Below are positions 54,115 to 64,000 of a DNA stretch of 64,000 bases, in pieces (position 1 is the stretch's first letter; every line of letters begins with the position of its first letter). Source of the stretch: Pseudomonas psychrophila HA-4 (lineage in GTDB: Bacteria; Pseudomonadota; Gammaproteobacteria; Pseudomonadales; Pseudomonadaceae). Location of the stretch: the NCBI RefSeq assembly GCF_000282975.1, contig NZ_ALJC01000038.1, positions 1 to 64,000 of the forward strand. Reading direction: 5' to 3'. The notes below the pieces were generated by a model that was not told the DNA's origin, did no database searches, and saw only the letters and a program-made list of their open reading frames with translations. The position numbers and the translations under genes were made by a program.

Positions 54115-54570
54115 GTGTTTCGCGGAGCTAACGCAATCAGTCTCGATGCCAAGGGCCGTCTCGCAATGCCGAGTCGGTACCGTGACGAGCTGATTTCGAG
54201 AAGCTCCGGGCAACTGATCGTGACCATTGATGCGGTAGATCCCTGCTTATGTGTGTACCCGCTCGATGAGTGGGAGTTGATTGAAACCAAGCTGCGGGCG
54301 TTGCCTTCGTTGCGTGAAGAAAACCGCCGTTTGCAACGCCTGTTGATTGGTAATGCCGTCGACCTTGAACTCGATGGCAGTGGTCGTTTTCTGGTGCCGC
54401 CGCGTTTGCGTGAGTATGCCAAGTTGGACAAGCGCGCGATGTTGGTGGGCCAACTGAACAAGTTTCAACTGTGGGACGAGGATGCCTGGGAAGCTGTTTC
54501 TGCCGCTGACCTTGCAGCCATTCAACAACCGGGCGCGATGCCTGATGAACTGCGTGATTTAATCCTGTGA
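54115..54570 (+). CDS. mraZ: Division/cell-wall operon regulator MraZ
   Basis: This is a 151-residue DNA-binding protein with two SpoVT/AbrB-like halves (each with D-x-K-G-R or [22 protein letters not shown] and [17 protein letters not shown]). It forms rings and represses the mra operon. The start is GTG 54115, with GGAG about nine bases upstream. It overlaps rsmH by four bases (GTGA). It heads the division and cell-wall cluster. Confidence 0.96.
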   Translation: MFRGANAISLDAKGRLAMPSRYRDELISRSSGQLIVTIDAVDPCLCVYPLDEWELIETKLRALPSLREENRRLQRLLIGNAVDLELDGSGRFLVPPRLREYAKLDKRAMLVGQLNKFQLWDEDAWEAVSAADLAAIQQPGAMPDELRDLIL

Positions 54571-55510
54571 CTATTGATAGCGACTTCAACCACATCACCG
54601 TACTGCTCGATGAAGCCGTAGAGGCTCTCGCCGTACGTCCTGATGGATGCTATCTGGATGGCACCTTCGGTCGCGGCGGACATAGCCGCTTGATACTCCA
54701 GAAGCTGGGTCCTGAGGGGCGTCTTCTCGGGTTTGATAAAGATCCACAAGCGATTGCCACCGGGCAAGCGCTAGCGGCCGAAGACGGCCGCTTTGTCATT
54801 GTGCAGCGTAGTTTTGCAGAAATGGGATCCGAAATTGCTGGGCGCGGTCTGGCCGGTAAAGTCAACGGCGTCCTGCTCGATCTGGGTGTGTCCTCGCCGC
54901 AGCTCGATGACCCTGAGCGTGGCTTTAGCTTCATGAACGACGGCCCGCTGGACATGCGTATGAACCCCGATGCGGGGATCAGCGCAGCCGAATTTGTGAA
55001 CGCCGCCTCCCAAGAAGAAATTGCCCGCGTATTCAAAGAATACGGTGAGGAGCGTTTTTCCGGGCGTATGGCCCGTGCCGTTGTAGAGCGACGTGACATT
55101 ACGCCGTTCGAGCGCACAGGCGATCTCGCTGAAGTTCTCAAAGTCGCTAATCCGGCCTGGGAAAAGGGTAAGCACCCCGCTACCCGGACATTCCAAGGCT
55201 TGCGTATTCACGTCAATAACGAACTCGGAGACCTCAAGGCTGGGCTGGAGGCTGCCTTGGAGTCGCTGGAAGTGGGCGGTCGCTTAGTCGTGATCAGCTT
55301 CCACTCGCTTGAAGACCGCATCGTCAAATTGTTCATGCGTGATTTGGTCAAAGGTGAGCCCGACAACCTGCCTCGTGGCTTGCCGGTGCAGCACAAAACC
55401 TTTGAACCCAAGATCAAAATTCATGGCAAGGCACAGTTCGCTTCTGAAGCAGAGCTTAAGGCCAATCCGCGCTCGCGCAGCGCTGTCATGCGCGTCGCGG
55501 AGAAGCTTCG

Positions 55511-55514
<4 letters not shown>
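54567..55514 (+). CDS. rsmH: 16S rRNA (cytosine-1402-N4)-methyltransferase RsmH
   Basis: This is a 315-residue SAM-dependent methyltransferase that modifies N4 of C1402, complementing RsmI. Motifs are [15 protein letters not shown] (SAM site), [19 protein letters not shown] and [13 protein letters not shown]. The start is GTG 54567 inside the mraZ stop region. It overlaps ftsL by four bases. Confidence 0.97.
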
Positions 55515-57548
<2,034 letters not shown>

Positions 57549-57549
<1 letters not shown>

Positions 57550-59012
57550 TGTCCCTGAGCCTGAATAAGATTTTCCCTCACGCCGGTCACGACTTGCTGA
57601 TCCGTGAATTGAGCCTCGACAGCCGCAATGTACGCGCGGGTGATCTGTTCCTCGCGGTGCCGGGCGGCAAGCTCGATGGTCGTGAACACATTAGCGACGC
57701 CTTGAAGCGCGGCGCTGCAGCGGTTGCCTATGAAGTAGACGGCGCTTCTGTGCTGCCTATTACCCATGTGCCGTTGATCCCGGTGAAAGGTCTGGCAGCA
57801 CAGCTTTCAGACATCGCCGGACGCTTTTATGGCGAGCCGAGCCATCACCTGAATTTGGTGGGCGTCACCGGCACCAACGGTAAAACCAGCGTGACCCAGT
57901 TGGTTGCCCAAGCCCTGGATTTGCTCGGCCAGCACTGCGGCATCGTAGGCACCCTGGGCACCGGTTTTTATGGCGCGCTGCAAAGCGGTCGCCACACCAC
58001 CCCAGACCCGATTGCCGTGCAGGCCATGTTGACCGACCTGAAAAAGGCCGGTGCCAAAGCCGTGGCCATGGAAGTGTCGTCCCACGGTCTGGATCAGGGT
58101 CGAGTCAGCGCACTGGCGTTTGATGTGGCAGTGCTGACCAACTTGTCCCGCGATCACCTGGACTATCACGGCACCATGCAGGCTTACGCCGCCGCCAAGG
58201 CCAAGCTGTTTGCCTGGCCAAACCTGCGTTGTCGGGTGCTCAATCTGGATGATGATTTCGGTCGCCAACTGGCTGCTGAAAAACACGAGTCGCGCCTAAT
58301 CAGCTACAGCCTCGAAGACAGCAGCGCCTATTTGTATTGCCGCGAAGCGACTTTTGATGACGATGGCGTGCGCGCCACCCTGGTCACGCCGCAAGGTGAG
58401 CACCATCTGCGCAGCGCGTTGCTCGGGCGTTTCAACCTGAGCAATGTGCTGGCGGCTATGGGTGCGTTGCTCGGTCTCGACTACGCACTCGACGAAATTC
58501 TTAACGTGCTGCCTAAACTTGAAGGCCCAGTTGGGCGCATGCAGCGCTTGGGCGGCGGTGTGAAGCCGTTGGTTGTGGTTGATTACGCCCATACCCCGGA
58601 TGCGCTGGAAAAAGTGCTGCTCGCACTGCGCCCTCATGCCAAAGGCCAGTTGCAGTGCCTGTTCGGCTGTGGCGGCGACCGTGATCGCGGCAAGCGCCCC
58701 TTAATGGCTGAGGTGGTTGAGCGTTTGGCTGACGCGGTACTGGTGACCGACGACAACCCGCGTACTGAAGATCCAGCGCAGATTTTCACAGACATTCGTG
58801 CTGGTTTTGCGGATGCAGATAAGGTGGTTTTCGTCGCCGGTCGAGGCGCAGCCATTGCGCAGATCATCGCCAATGCGCGCGCTGAAGACGTCATAGTGCT
58901 AGCCGGTAAAGGTCACGAGGACTATCAGGAAATCAACGGCGAGCGCCATGACTTCTCTGACCTGGTCGAAGCCGGGAAAGCCTTGGCTGCTTGGGAGGTT
59001 GCCCATGCTTAA
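57549..59012 (+). CDS. murE: UDP-MurNAc-tripeptide synthetase MurE
   Basis: This is a cytoplasmic ATP-dependent ligase of 487 residues that adds meso-diaminopimelate to UDP-MurNAc-dipeptide. The ATP loop is G108-T-N-G-K112-T. The DNPR motif in VTDDNPRTEDP is the signature of diaminopimelate specificity. It overlaps murF by eight bases. Confidence 0.97.
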
Positions 59013-60372
59013 GCCTCTTTTGTTGAGCGAAATCGCTGCCACCCTTAACGGCCGTCTGGTCAGCGTGGACAGCCGATTCAATGGCGTCAGCATCGACAGC
59101 CGTGCCATTGCTCAGGGCCAGTTGTTTATCGCTCTGACGGGCCCGCGTTTTGATGGTCATGACTACTTGAATGAAGTTGCAGCCAAAGGCGCTGTTGCCG
59201 CGCTGGTAGAGCGCGAAGTGCCTGAGTCAGCGTTGCCGCAATTGGTGGTCAAGGATACGCGTGAAGCGTTGGGCCAATTGGGTGCGCTGAACCGTGCCGG
59301 CTTCGACAAACCCGTCGCCGCAATTACCGGCTCCAGCGGCAAAACCACCGTCAAAGAAATGCTCGCCTGCATCCTGCGCACCCGTGGCCCGGTGCTGGCG
59401 ACCAAAGGCAATTTGAATAACGATCTGGGCGTGCCGCTGACCCTGCTCGAACTGACGCTGGAACACACGGCGGCAGTGATCGAATTGGGCGCATCGCGCG
59501 TCGGCGAAATTGCCTACACCGTAGCTATGACCAAGCCTCGTGTCGCGGTGCTGAACAATGCCGGCACCGCGCACGTGGGTGAGTTCGGCGGCCCTGAGAA
59601 AATCGTCGAGGCCAAAGGTGAAATTATCGAAGGGCTGGATGCCGATGGCGTCGCCGTTCTAAATCTGGACGACAAGGCGTTCGGCATTTGGCAGGCCCGT
59701 GCGGCAGGTCGCAAGGTGCTGAGTTTCTCGCTGGACAATGCCCAGGCTGACTTTTACGCAAGCGCTCTGGTTCGCGATGCACGCGGCTGCCAAGGCTTCA
59801 AGATGCACACTCCGCTGGGCGTTGAGCAGGTTCAACTGAACTTGCTGGGCAGCCATAACGTGGCGAACGCTCTGGCCGCAGCCGCGGCTGCTTATGCGTT
59901 GGGCGTGTCCTTGTTCGGGATCAAAACCGGCCTCGAAGCCGTGTTGCCAGTCAAAGGGCGCGCTGTCGCGCAACTGACTAGCACAGGTTTACGAATTATT
60001 GATGACACTTACAACGCAAACCCCACCTCAATGTGTGCTGCCATTGATATACTCGCCGGCTTTTCCGGTCGTACCGTCCTGGTACTCGGAGATATTGGCG
60101 AGCTGGGTGAGTGGGCAGAGCAAGGACATCGTGAAGTTGGCGCTTATGCCGCCGACAAGGTTTCAGCGCTCTATGCGGTGGGACCACTGATGGCTCATGC
60201 CGTCGCTGCATGTGGACACCAGGCTCGTCACTTCGCCAATCAGGCTGACCTGATCCAGGCGCTTCGCACCGAGCACGAAACAAACACCACTATTTTGATC
60301 AAGGGCTCGCGCAGCGCAGCGATGGAAAACGTCGTTGCGGCGCTGTGCGGTTCCAGCGGGGAGAAACATTAA
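59005..60372 (+). CDS. murF: UDP-MurNAc-pentapeptide synthetase MurF
   Basis: This is a cytoplasmic ligase of 455 residues that joins D-Ala-D-Ala to the tripeptide precursor. The ATP loop is ITGSSGKTT (107-115), followed by the N-N-D motif [19 protein letters not shown] 59005 follows GGGAGG inside the last codons of murE. The stop codon touches the mraY start. Confidence 0.97.
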   Translation: MLKPLLLSEIAATLNGRLVSVDSRFNGVSIDSRAIAQGQLFIALTGPRFDGHDYLNEVAAKGAVAALVEREVPESALPQLVVKDTREALGQLGALNRAGFDKPVAAITGSSGKTTVKEMLACILRTRGPVLATKGNLNNDLGVPLTLLELTLEHTAAVIELGASRVGEIAYTVAMTKPRVAVLNNAGTAHVGEFGGPEKIVEAKGEIIEGLDADGVAVLNLDDKAFGIWQARAAGRKVLSFSLDNAQADFYASALVRDARGCQGFKMHTPLGVEQVQLNLLGSHNVANALAAAAAAYALGVSLFGIKTGLEAVLPVKGRAVAQLTSTGLRIIDDTYNANPTSMCAAIDILAGFSGRTVLVLGDIGELGEWAEQGHREVGAYAADKVSALYAVGPLMAHAVAACGHQARHFANQADLIQALRTEHETNTTILIKGSRSAAMENVVAALCGSSGEKH

Positions 60373-61454
60373 TGCTGCTGCTTCTAGCGGAGTATCTACA
60401 ACAGTTCTACAAGGGCTTTGCAGTCTTCCAGTACTTGTCCCTGCGCGGGATTCTTGGCGTACTCACTGCGTTGTCGTTGTCGCTGTGCCTGGGGCCGTGG
60501 ATGATCCGCACCCTGCAAAACCGTCAGATCGGACAATCGGTTCGTAACGACGGCCCGCAATCGCACCTGTCCAAATCTGGCACGCCTACCATGGGTGGCG
60601 CACTGATCCTGTCGGCCATTACCGTCAGCACCTTGTTGTGGGCTGATCTGAGTAACCGCTACGTGTGGGTGGTGATGCTAGTGACCCTGCTCTTCGGTGC
60701 CATTGGCTGGGTAGACGACTACCGCAAGGTCATCGAAAAGAACTCTCGCGGCCTTCCAAGCCGCTGGAAGTATTTCTGGCAGTCGGTGTTTGGTCTCGCC
60801 GCTGCGATTTTCTTGTACATGACGGCACCTAGCGCAGTCGAAACCACCTTGATCCTGCCGTTCCTTAAAGGCGCCAGCATCCCGTTGGGCATCGGTTTTG
60901 TGGTCTTGACCTATTTCGTGATTGTGGGGTCGAGCAACGCAGTCAACCTGACTGACGGCCTCGACGGTCTGGCGATCATGCCAACCGTGATGGTCGGCGG
61001 TGCGTTGGGTATTTTCTGCTACCTGTCGGGTAACCTGAAATTCGCGGACTACCTGCTGATCCCGTATGTACCGGGCGCAGGTGAGCTGATTGTGTTCTGC
61101 GGCGCACTCATTGGCGCCGGGCTTGGGTTCCTGTGGTTCAACACCTACCCCGCACAAGTATTTATGGGTGACGTCGGTGCACTGGCGCTGGGTGCCGCCT
61201 TGGGCACCATCGCGGTCATCGTGCGTCAGGAAATCGTGCTGTTCATCATGGGCGGTGTGTTCGTGATGGAAACACTGTCGGTGGTGATCCAGGTCGCGTC
61301 GTTCAAGTTGACCGGCAAGCGGGTGTTTCGCATGGCACCGATACATCACCACTTTGAACTCAAGGGCTGGCCCGAGCCGCGCGTGATTGTCCGTTTTTGG
61401 ATTATCACCGTGATCCTCGTGTTGATCGGTCTTGCCACACTGAAGCTGAGGTAG
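60372..61454 (+). CDS. mraY: Phospho-MurNAc-pentapeptide translocase MraY
   Basis: This is an inner-membrane enzyme of 360 residues with about ten helices that makes lipid I from undecaprenyl phosphate. The catalytic motifs are [25 protein letters not shown] and the histidine-rich [14 protein letters not shown] 60372 follows GGGGAG and overlaps the murF stop codon by one base. Confidence 0.97.
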   Translation: MLLLLAEYLQQFYKGFAVFQYLSLRGILGVLTALSLSLCLGPWMIRTLQNRQIGQSVRNDGPQSHLSKSGTPTMGGALILSAITVSTLLWADLSNRYVWVVMLVTLLFGAIGWVDDYRKVIEKNSRGLPSRWKYFWQSVFGLAAAIFLYMTAPSAVETTLILPFLKGASIPLGIGFVVLTYFVIVGSSNAVNLTDGLDGLAIMPTVMVGGALGIFCYLSGNLKFADYLLIPYVPGAGELIVFCGALIGAGLGFLWFNTYPAQVFMGDVGALALGAALGTIAVIVRQEIVLFIMGGVFVMETLSVVIQVASFKLTGKRVFRMAPIHHHFELKGWPEPRVIVRFWIITVILVLIGLATLKLR

Positions 61455-61459
61455 AACCT

Positions 61460-62806
61460 GTGTCTCTGATCGCTTCTGACCACTTCCGCATCGTTGTCGG
61501 CCTCGGCAAGAGCGGCATGTCCCTGGTTCGCTTTCTAGCGCGCCAGGGCGTGTCGTTTGCTGTGGCTGACACGCGGGAAAATCCACCGGAGCTGGCCACG
61601 CTGCGCCGTGACTACCCGCAAGTGGAGGTGCGTTGTGGCGAGCTGGATGTCGAGTTCCTGTGCCGTGCCGACGAGCTTTACGTGAGTCCTGGTCTGGCAT
61701 TGGCGACGCCTGCGCTGCAAGCGGCCGCTGCCCGTGGCGTGAAGCTCTCGGGTGACATCGACCTGTTCGCGCGTAACGCGAAAGCGCCTATCGTGGCAAT
61801 CAGTGGTTCCAACGCCAAAAGCACCGTGACCACGCTGGTCGGTGAAATGGCAGTGGCCGCGGGCAAGCGCGTGGCGGTCGGCGGCAACCTGGGTACCCCA
61901 GCGTTGGACCTGCTTAGCGATGACATCGAGCTGTACGTGATGGAGCTGTCGAGCTTTCAGCTCGAAACCACCAATCACCTAGGCGCTGAAGTCGCCACTG
62001 TACTTAACGTCAGTGAAGACCACATGGACCGCTACAGCGGCCTGCCGGCGTATCACTTGGCCAAACACCGGATTTTTCGGGGTGCGCGGCAAGTGGTGGT
62101 CAACCGTCAGGATGCACTGACCCGTCCGCTGATGGGCGAAGGTTTGCCGTGCTGGACCTTCGGTCTCAGTGCGCCAGATTTCAAAGCATTCGGCCTGCGT
62201 GAAGAACATGGCGAAAAATACCTCGCCTTTGAATTCCAGAACTTGATGCCTGTACGCGAATTGAAAATTCGTGGTGCCCACAACCAAGCTAACGCTCTGG
62301 CTGCATTGGCGCTGGGCCATGCCGCGGGCCTGCCGTTCGACGCGATGTTGTCGAGCCTGCGCACGTTCACCGGCCTTGAGCATCGCTGTCAGTGGGTCCG
62401 CGAACTGGATGGCGTGAGCTACTACAACGACTCCAAAGCCACTAACGTCGGTGCAGCCCTGGCGGCTATTGACGGCTTGGGTTCAGACATGGACGGCAAG
62501 CTGATACTGATTGCCGGCGGTGACGGCAAAGGCGCCGATTTCAGCGGCCTGCGTGACTCGGTGGCCAAGCATTGCCGCGCCGTGGTGTTGATGGGGCGTG
62601 ATGCCGACCTGATCGCCGCCGCCTTGGGTGATTCGGTTGCGCAGATCCGTGTGGGTTCGCTCGACGAAGCCGTTGCCCGCAGCCGTTCGCTGGCCTATAG
62701 CGGTGACGCGGTGCTGCTGTCGCCTGCGTGTGCGAGTTTTGACATGTTCAAGAACTACGAAGAGCGCGGTCATCTATTTGCTCGCGCAGTGGAGGCCTTG
62801 GCATGA
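61460..62806 (+). CDS. murD: UDP-MurNAc-L-alanine:D-glutamate ligase MurD
   Basis: This is a cytoplasmic ligase of 448 residues. The Rossmann-like N-terminal domain (IVVGLGKSGMSLVRFL) is followed by the ATP loop SGSNAKST (115-122), in which alanine replaces the usual glycine before lysine. The C-terminal domain has YYNDSKATN. The start is GTG 61460 with GAGG upstream, five bases after mraY. It overlaps ftsW by four bases. Confidence 0.96.
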   Translation: MSLIASDHFRIVVGLGKSGMSLVRFLARQGVSFAVADTRENPPELATLRRDYPQVEVRCGELDVEFLCRADELYVSPGLALATPALQAAAARGVKLSGDIDLFARNAKAPIVAISGSNAKSTVTTLVGEMAVAAGKRVAVGGNLGTPALDLLSDDIELYVMELSSFQLETTNHLGAEVATVLNVSEDHMDRYSGLPAYHLAKHRIFRGARQVVVNRQDALTRPLMGEGLPCWTFGLSAPDFKAFGLREEHGEKYLAFEFQNLMPVRELKIRGAHNQANALAALALGHAAGLPFDAMLSSLRTFTGLEHRCQWVRELDGVSYYNDSKATNVGAALAAIDGLGSDMDGKLILIAGGDGKGADFSGLRDSVAKHCRAVVLMGRDADLIAAALGDSVAQIRVGSLDEAVARSRSLAYSGDAVLLSPACASFDMFKNYEERGHLFARAVEALA

Positions 62807-64000
62807 TCTTCGGCTTCCTGAAACCTTACCCTTCACCGCTGATCACGGGCCGTGGCATTGACCTCGACTTTCCGTTGCTGGCCGGTTGCCTTGCGTTGCT
62901 TGGCCTCGGTCTAGTGATGATCACCTCGGCCTCGTCCGAAGTGGCTGCCTTGCAGTCGGGTAACACGCTGTACCACATGATCCGTCACCTGTTCTACATC
63001 GTGCTCGGGCTGGGCGCGTGCATCATGACCATGATGGTGCCGATAGCCACGTGGCAGCGCTTGGGCTTCATGTTGCTGATCGGCGCGTTCGGCTTGCTGG
63101 TCATGGTATTGCTGCCGGGCATTGGCCGTGAGGTAAACGGTTCGATGCGCTGGATCGGTTTCAGCTTCTTCAACGTACAGCCTTCTGAAATCGCCAAGGT
63201 GTTCGTGGTGATTTACCTCGCCGGTTACCTAGTGCGCCAGCAGAAGGAAGTCCGCGACAGTTGGATGGGGTTCTTCAAGCCCTTCATCGTGTTGCTGCCC
63301 ATGGCTGGTCTGCTGCTGATGGAGCCCGACTTTGGCGCCACCGTGGTAATGATGGGCGCTGCGGCGGCCATGTTGTTCCTCGGCGGTGTTGGCCTGTTCC
63401 GCTTCGCGTTAATGGTGGCGTTAGCGGTGGGCGCGGTGTTCGTGCTGGTCCAAGCCCAGCCATATCGGATGGCACGTCTGATTACGTTTACCGACCCATG
63501 GTCTGACCAGTTTGGTTCCGGCTACCAATTGACCCAGGCACTGATCGCGTTTGGTCGCGGCGAGTGGTTGGGGGTGGGGTTGGGCAACAGCGTACAGAAG
63601 CAGTTCTACCTGCCGGAAGCGCACACCGACTTCGTGTTCTCGGTGTTGGCTGAAGAGCTGGGCGTTGTCGGTTCGTTGCTGACCGTGGCGTTATTCGTGT
63701 TTGTCTGCGTGCGTGGCATGTACATAGGCATGTGGGCAGAGCGTGCCAAACAATACTTTTCGGCTTACATGGCGTACGGCCTGTCGTTCCTGTGGATCGG
63801 CCAGTTCCTGATCAACATCGGGGTAAACGTCGGCTTGCTGCCGACCAAAGGTCTGACCTTGCCATTCCTCAGTTATGGCGGCAGTTCGTTGGTGATTTGC
63901 TGCGTGTGTATGGGTTTGTTGCTGCGCATCGAGTGGGAGAGTCGAACCCACTTGGGCAGCGAAGAGACCGATTTCAAAGAAAGCGACTTCGCAGAGGAGC
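62803..64000 (+). CDS. ftsW: Septal peptidoglycan polymerase FtsW (cut by the window end)
   Basis: This is the SEDS glycosyltransferase that polymerises septal glycan with FtsI. The frame from ATG 62803 stays open to the last base, 399 codons, so at most a few residues are missing from a family of about 400. It starts MIFGFLKPYPSPL and has about ten helices. Typical SEDS motifs are GREVNGSMRWI, PSEIAKVFVV, LMEPDFGATVVM, YQLTQALIAFGRGEW and HTDFVFSVLAEELG. It overlaps the murD stop codon. Confidence 0.96.
   Translation, partial: MIFGFLKPYPSPLITGRGIDLDFPLLAGCLALLGLGLVMITSASSEVAALQSGNTLYHMIRHLFYIVLGLGACIMTMMVPIATWQRLGFMLLIGAFGLLVMVLLPGIGREVNGSMRWIGFSFFNVQPSEIAKVFVVIYLAGYLVRQQKEVRDSWMGFFKPFIVLLPMAGLLLMEPDFGATVVMMGAAAAMLFLGGVGLFRFALMVALAVGAVFVLVQAQPYRMARLITFTDPWSDQFGSGYQLTQALIAFGRGEWLGVGLGNSVQKQFYLPEAHTDFVFSVLAEELGVVGSLLTVALFVFVCVRGMYIGMWAERAKQYFSAYMAYGLSFLWIGQFLINIGVNVGLLPTKGLTLPFLSYGGSSLVICCVCMGLLLRIEWESRTHLGSEETDFKESDFAEE

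Overview
The window is a stretch of Pseudomonas chromosome, most like the P. fluorescens group. This rests on gene order and protein sequence: a roxSR plus opdP/dpp block, an mqo block, and the run trpS-zapE-rplM-rpsI-petABC-sspAB-lpoA-rsmI-rnpB-mraZ-mur, together with REP-like repeats of the type GAGCGAGCTTGCTCGCGATC. The species cannot be fixed from the sequence alone. I see no tRNA or 16S/23S rRNA gene, CRISPR array, insertion sequence or prophage.

Left part (1-28.3 kb). A minus-strand peptide-uptake cluster runs dppA3, dppA2, opdP (OprD-type porin), dppA1, dppB, dppC, dppD, dppF, so three periplasmic binding proteins serve one permease. Next come a SIMPL-domain protein (minus), the RoxS/RoxR redox two-component pair, an SbmA/BacA-like exporter, two related small beta-rich proteins of unknown function, three other small proteins, and malate:quinone oxidoreductase. 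A housekeeping patch follows: YajG lipoprotein, acyltransferase, CPXCG and DUF2007 proteins, the SOS-associated abasic-site protein, an M48 lipoprotein protease, a GDT1-type manganese exporter behind a yybP-ykoY riboswitch, an RsmC-type methyltransferase and a D-2-hydroxyacid dehydrogenase.

Middle part (28.3-37.5 kb) is the accessory segment: a LysE exporter, a DUF1302 outer-membrane protein, an amino-acid binding protein without its permease, an AstE/aspartoacylase-like deacylase, an RpiR-family regulator, and a two-gene ATPase plus HNH-nuclease cassette that matches the Septu (PtuA/PtuB) anti-phage system. An OmpA-type lipoprotein closes the segment.

Right part (37.5-64 kb) is core genome: ZapG/YhcB, a hydrolase, TrpS, ZapE, a GlxA-type regulator, an aldo/keto reductase, ribosomal proteins L13 and S9, the cytochrome bc1 complex, SspA/SspB, the lpoA-yraN-gmhA-BON outer-envelope cluster divergent from rsmI, RNase P RNA, and the division and cell-wall cluster mraZ-rsmH-ftsL-ftsI-murE-murF-mraY-murD-ftsW, cut by the window end in ftsW.

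The most interesting items are the Septu cassette with twin palindromes in its upstream region, the manganese riboswitch with two mutually exclusive downstream stems, the hairpins that follow each dppA gene, and the three 10-bp-phased MraZ-type boxes in front of mraZ. I did not find a clearly unprecedented system.
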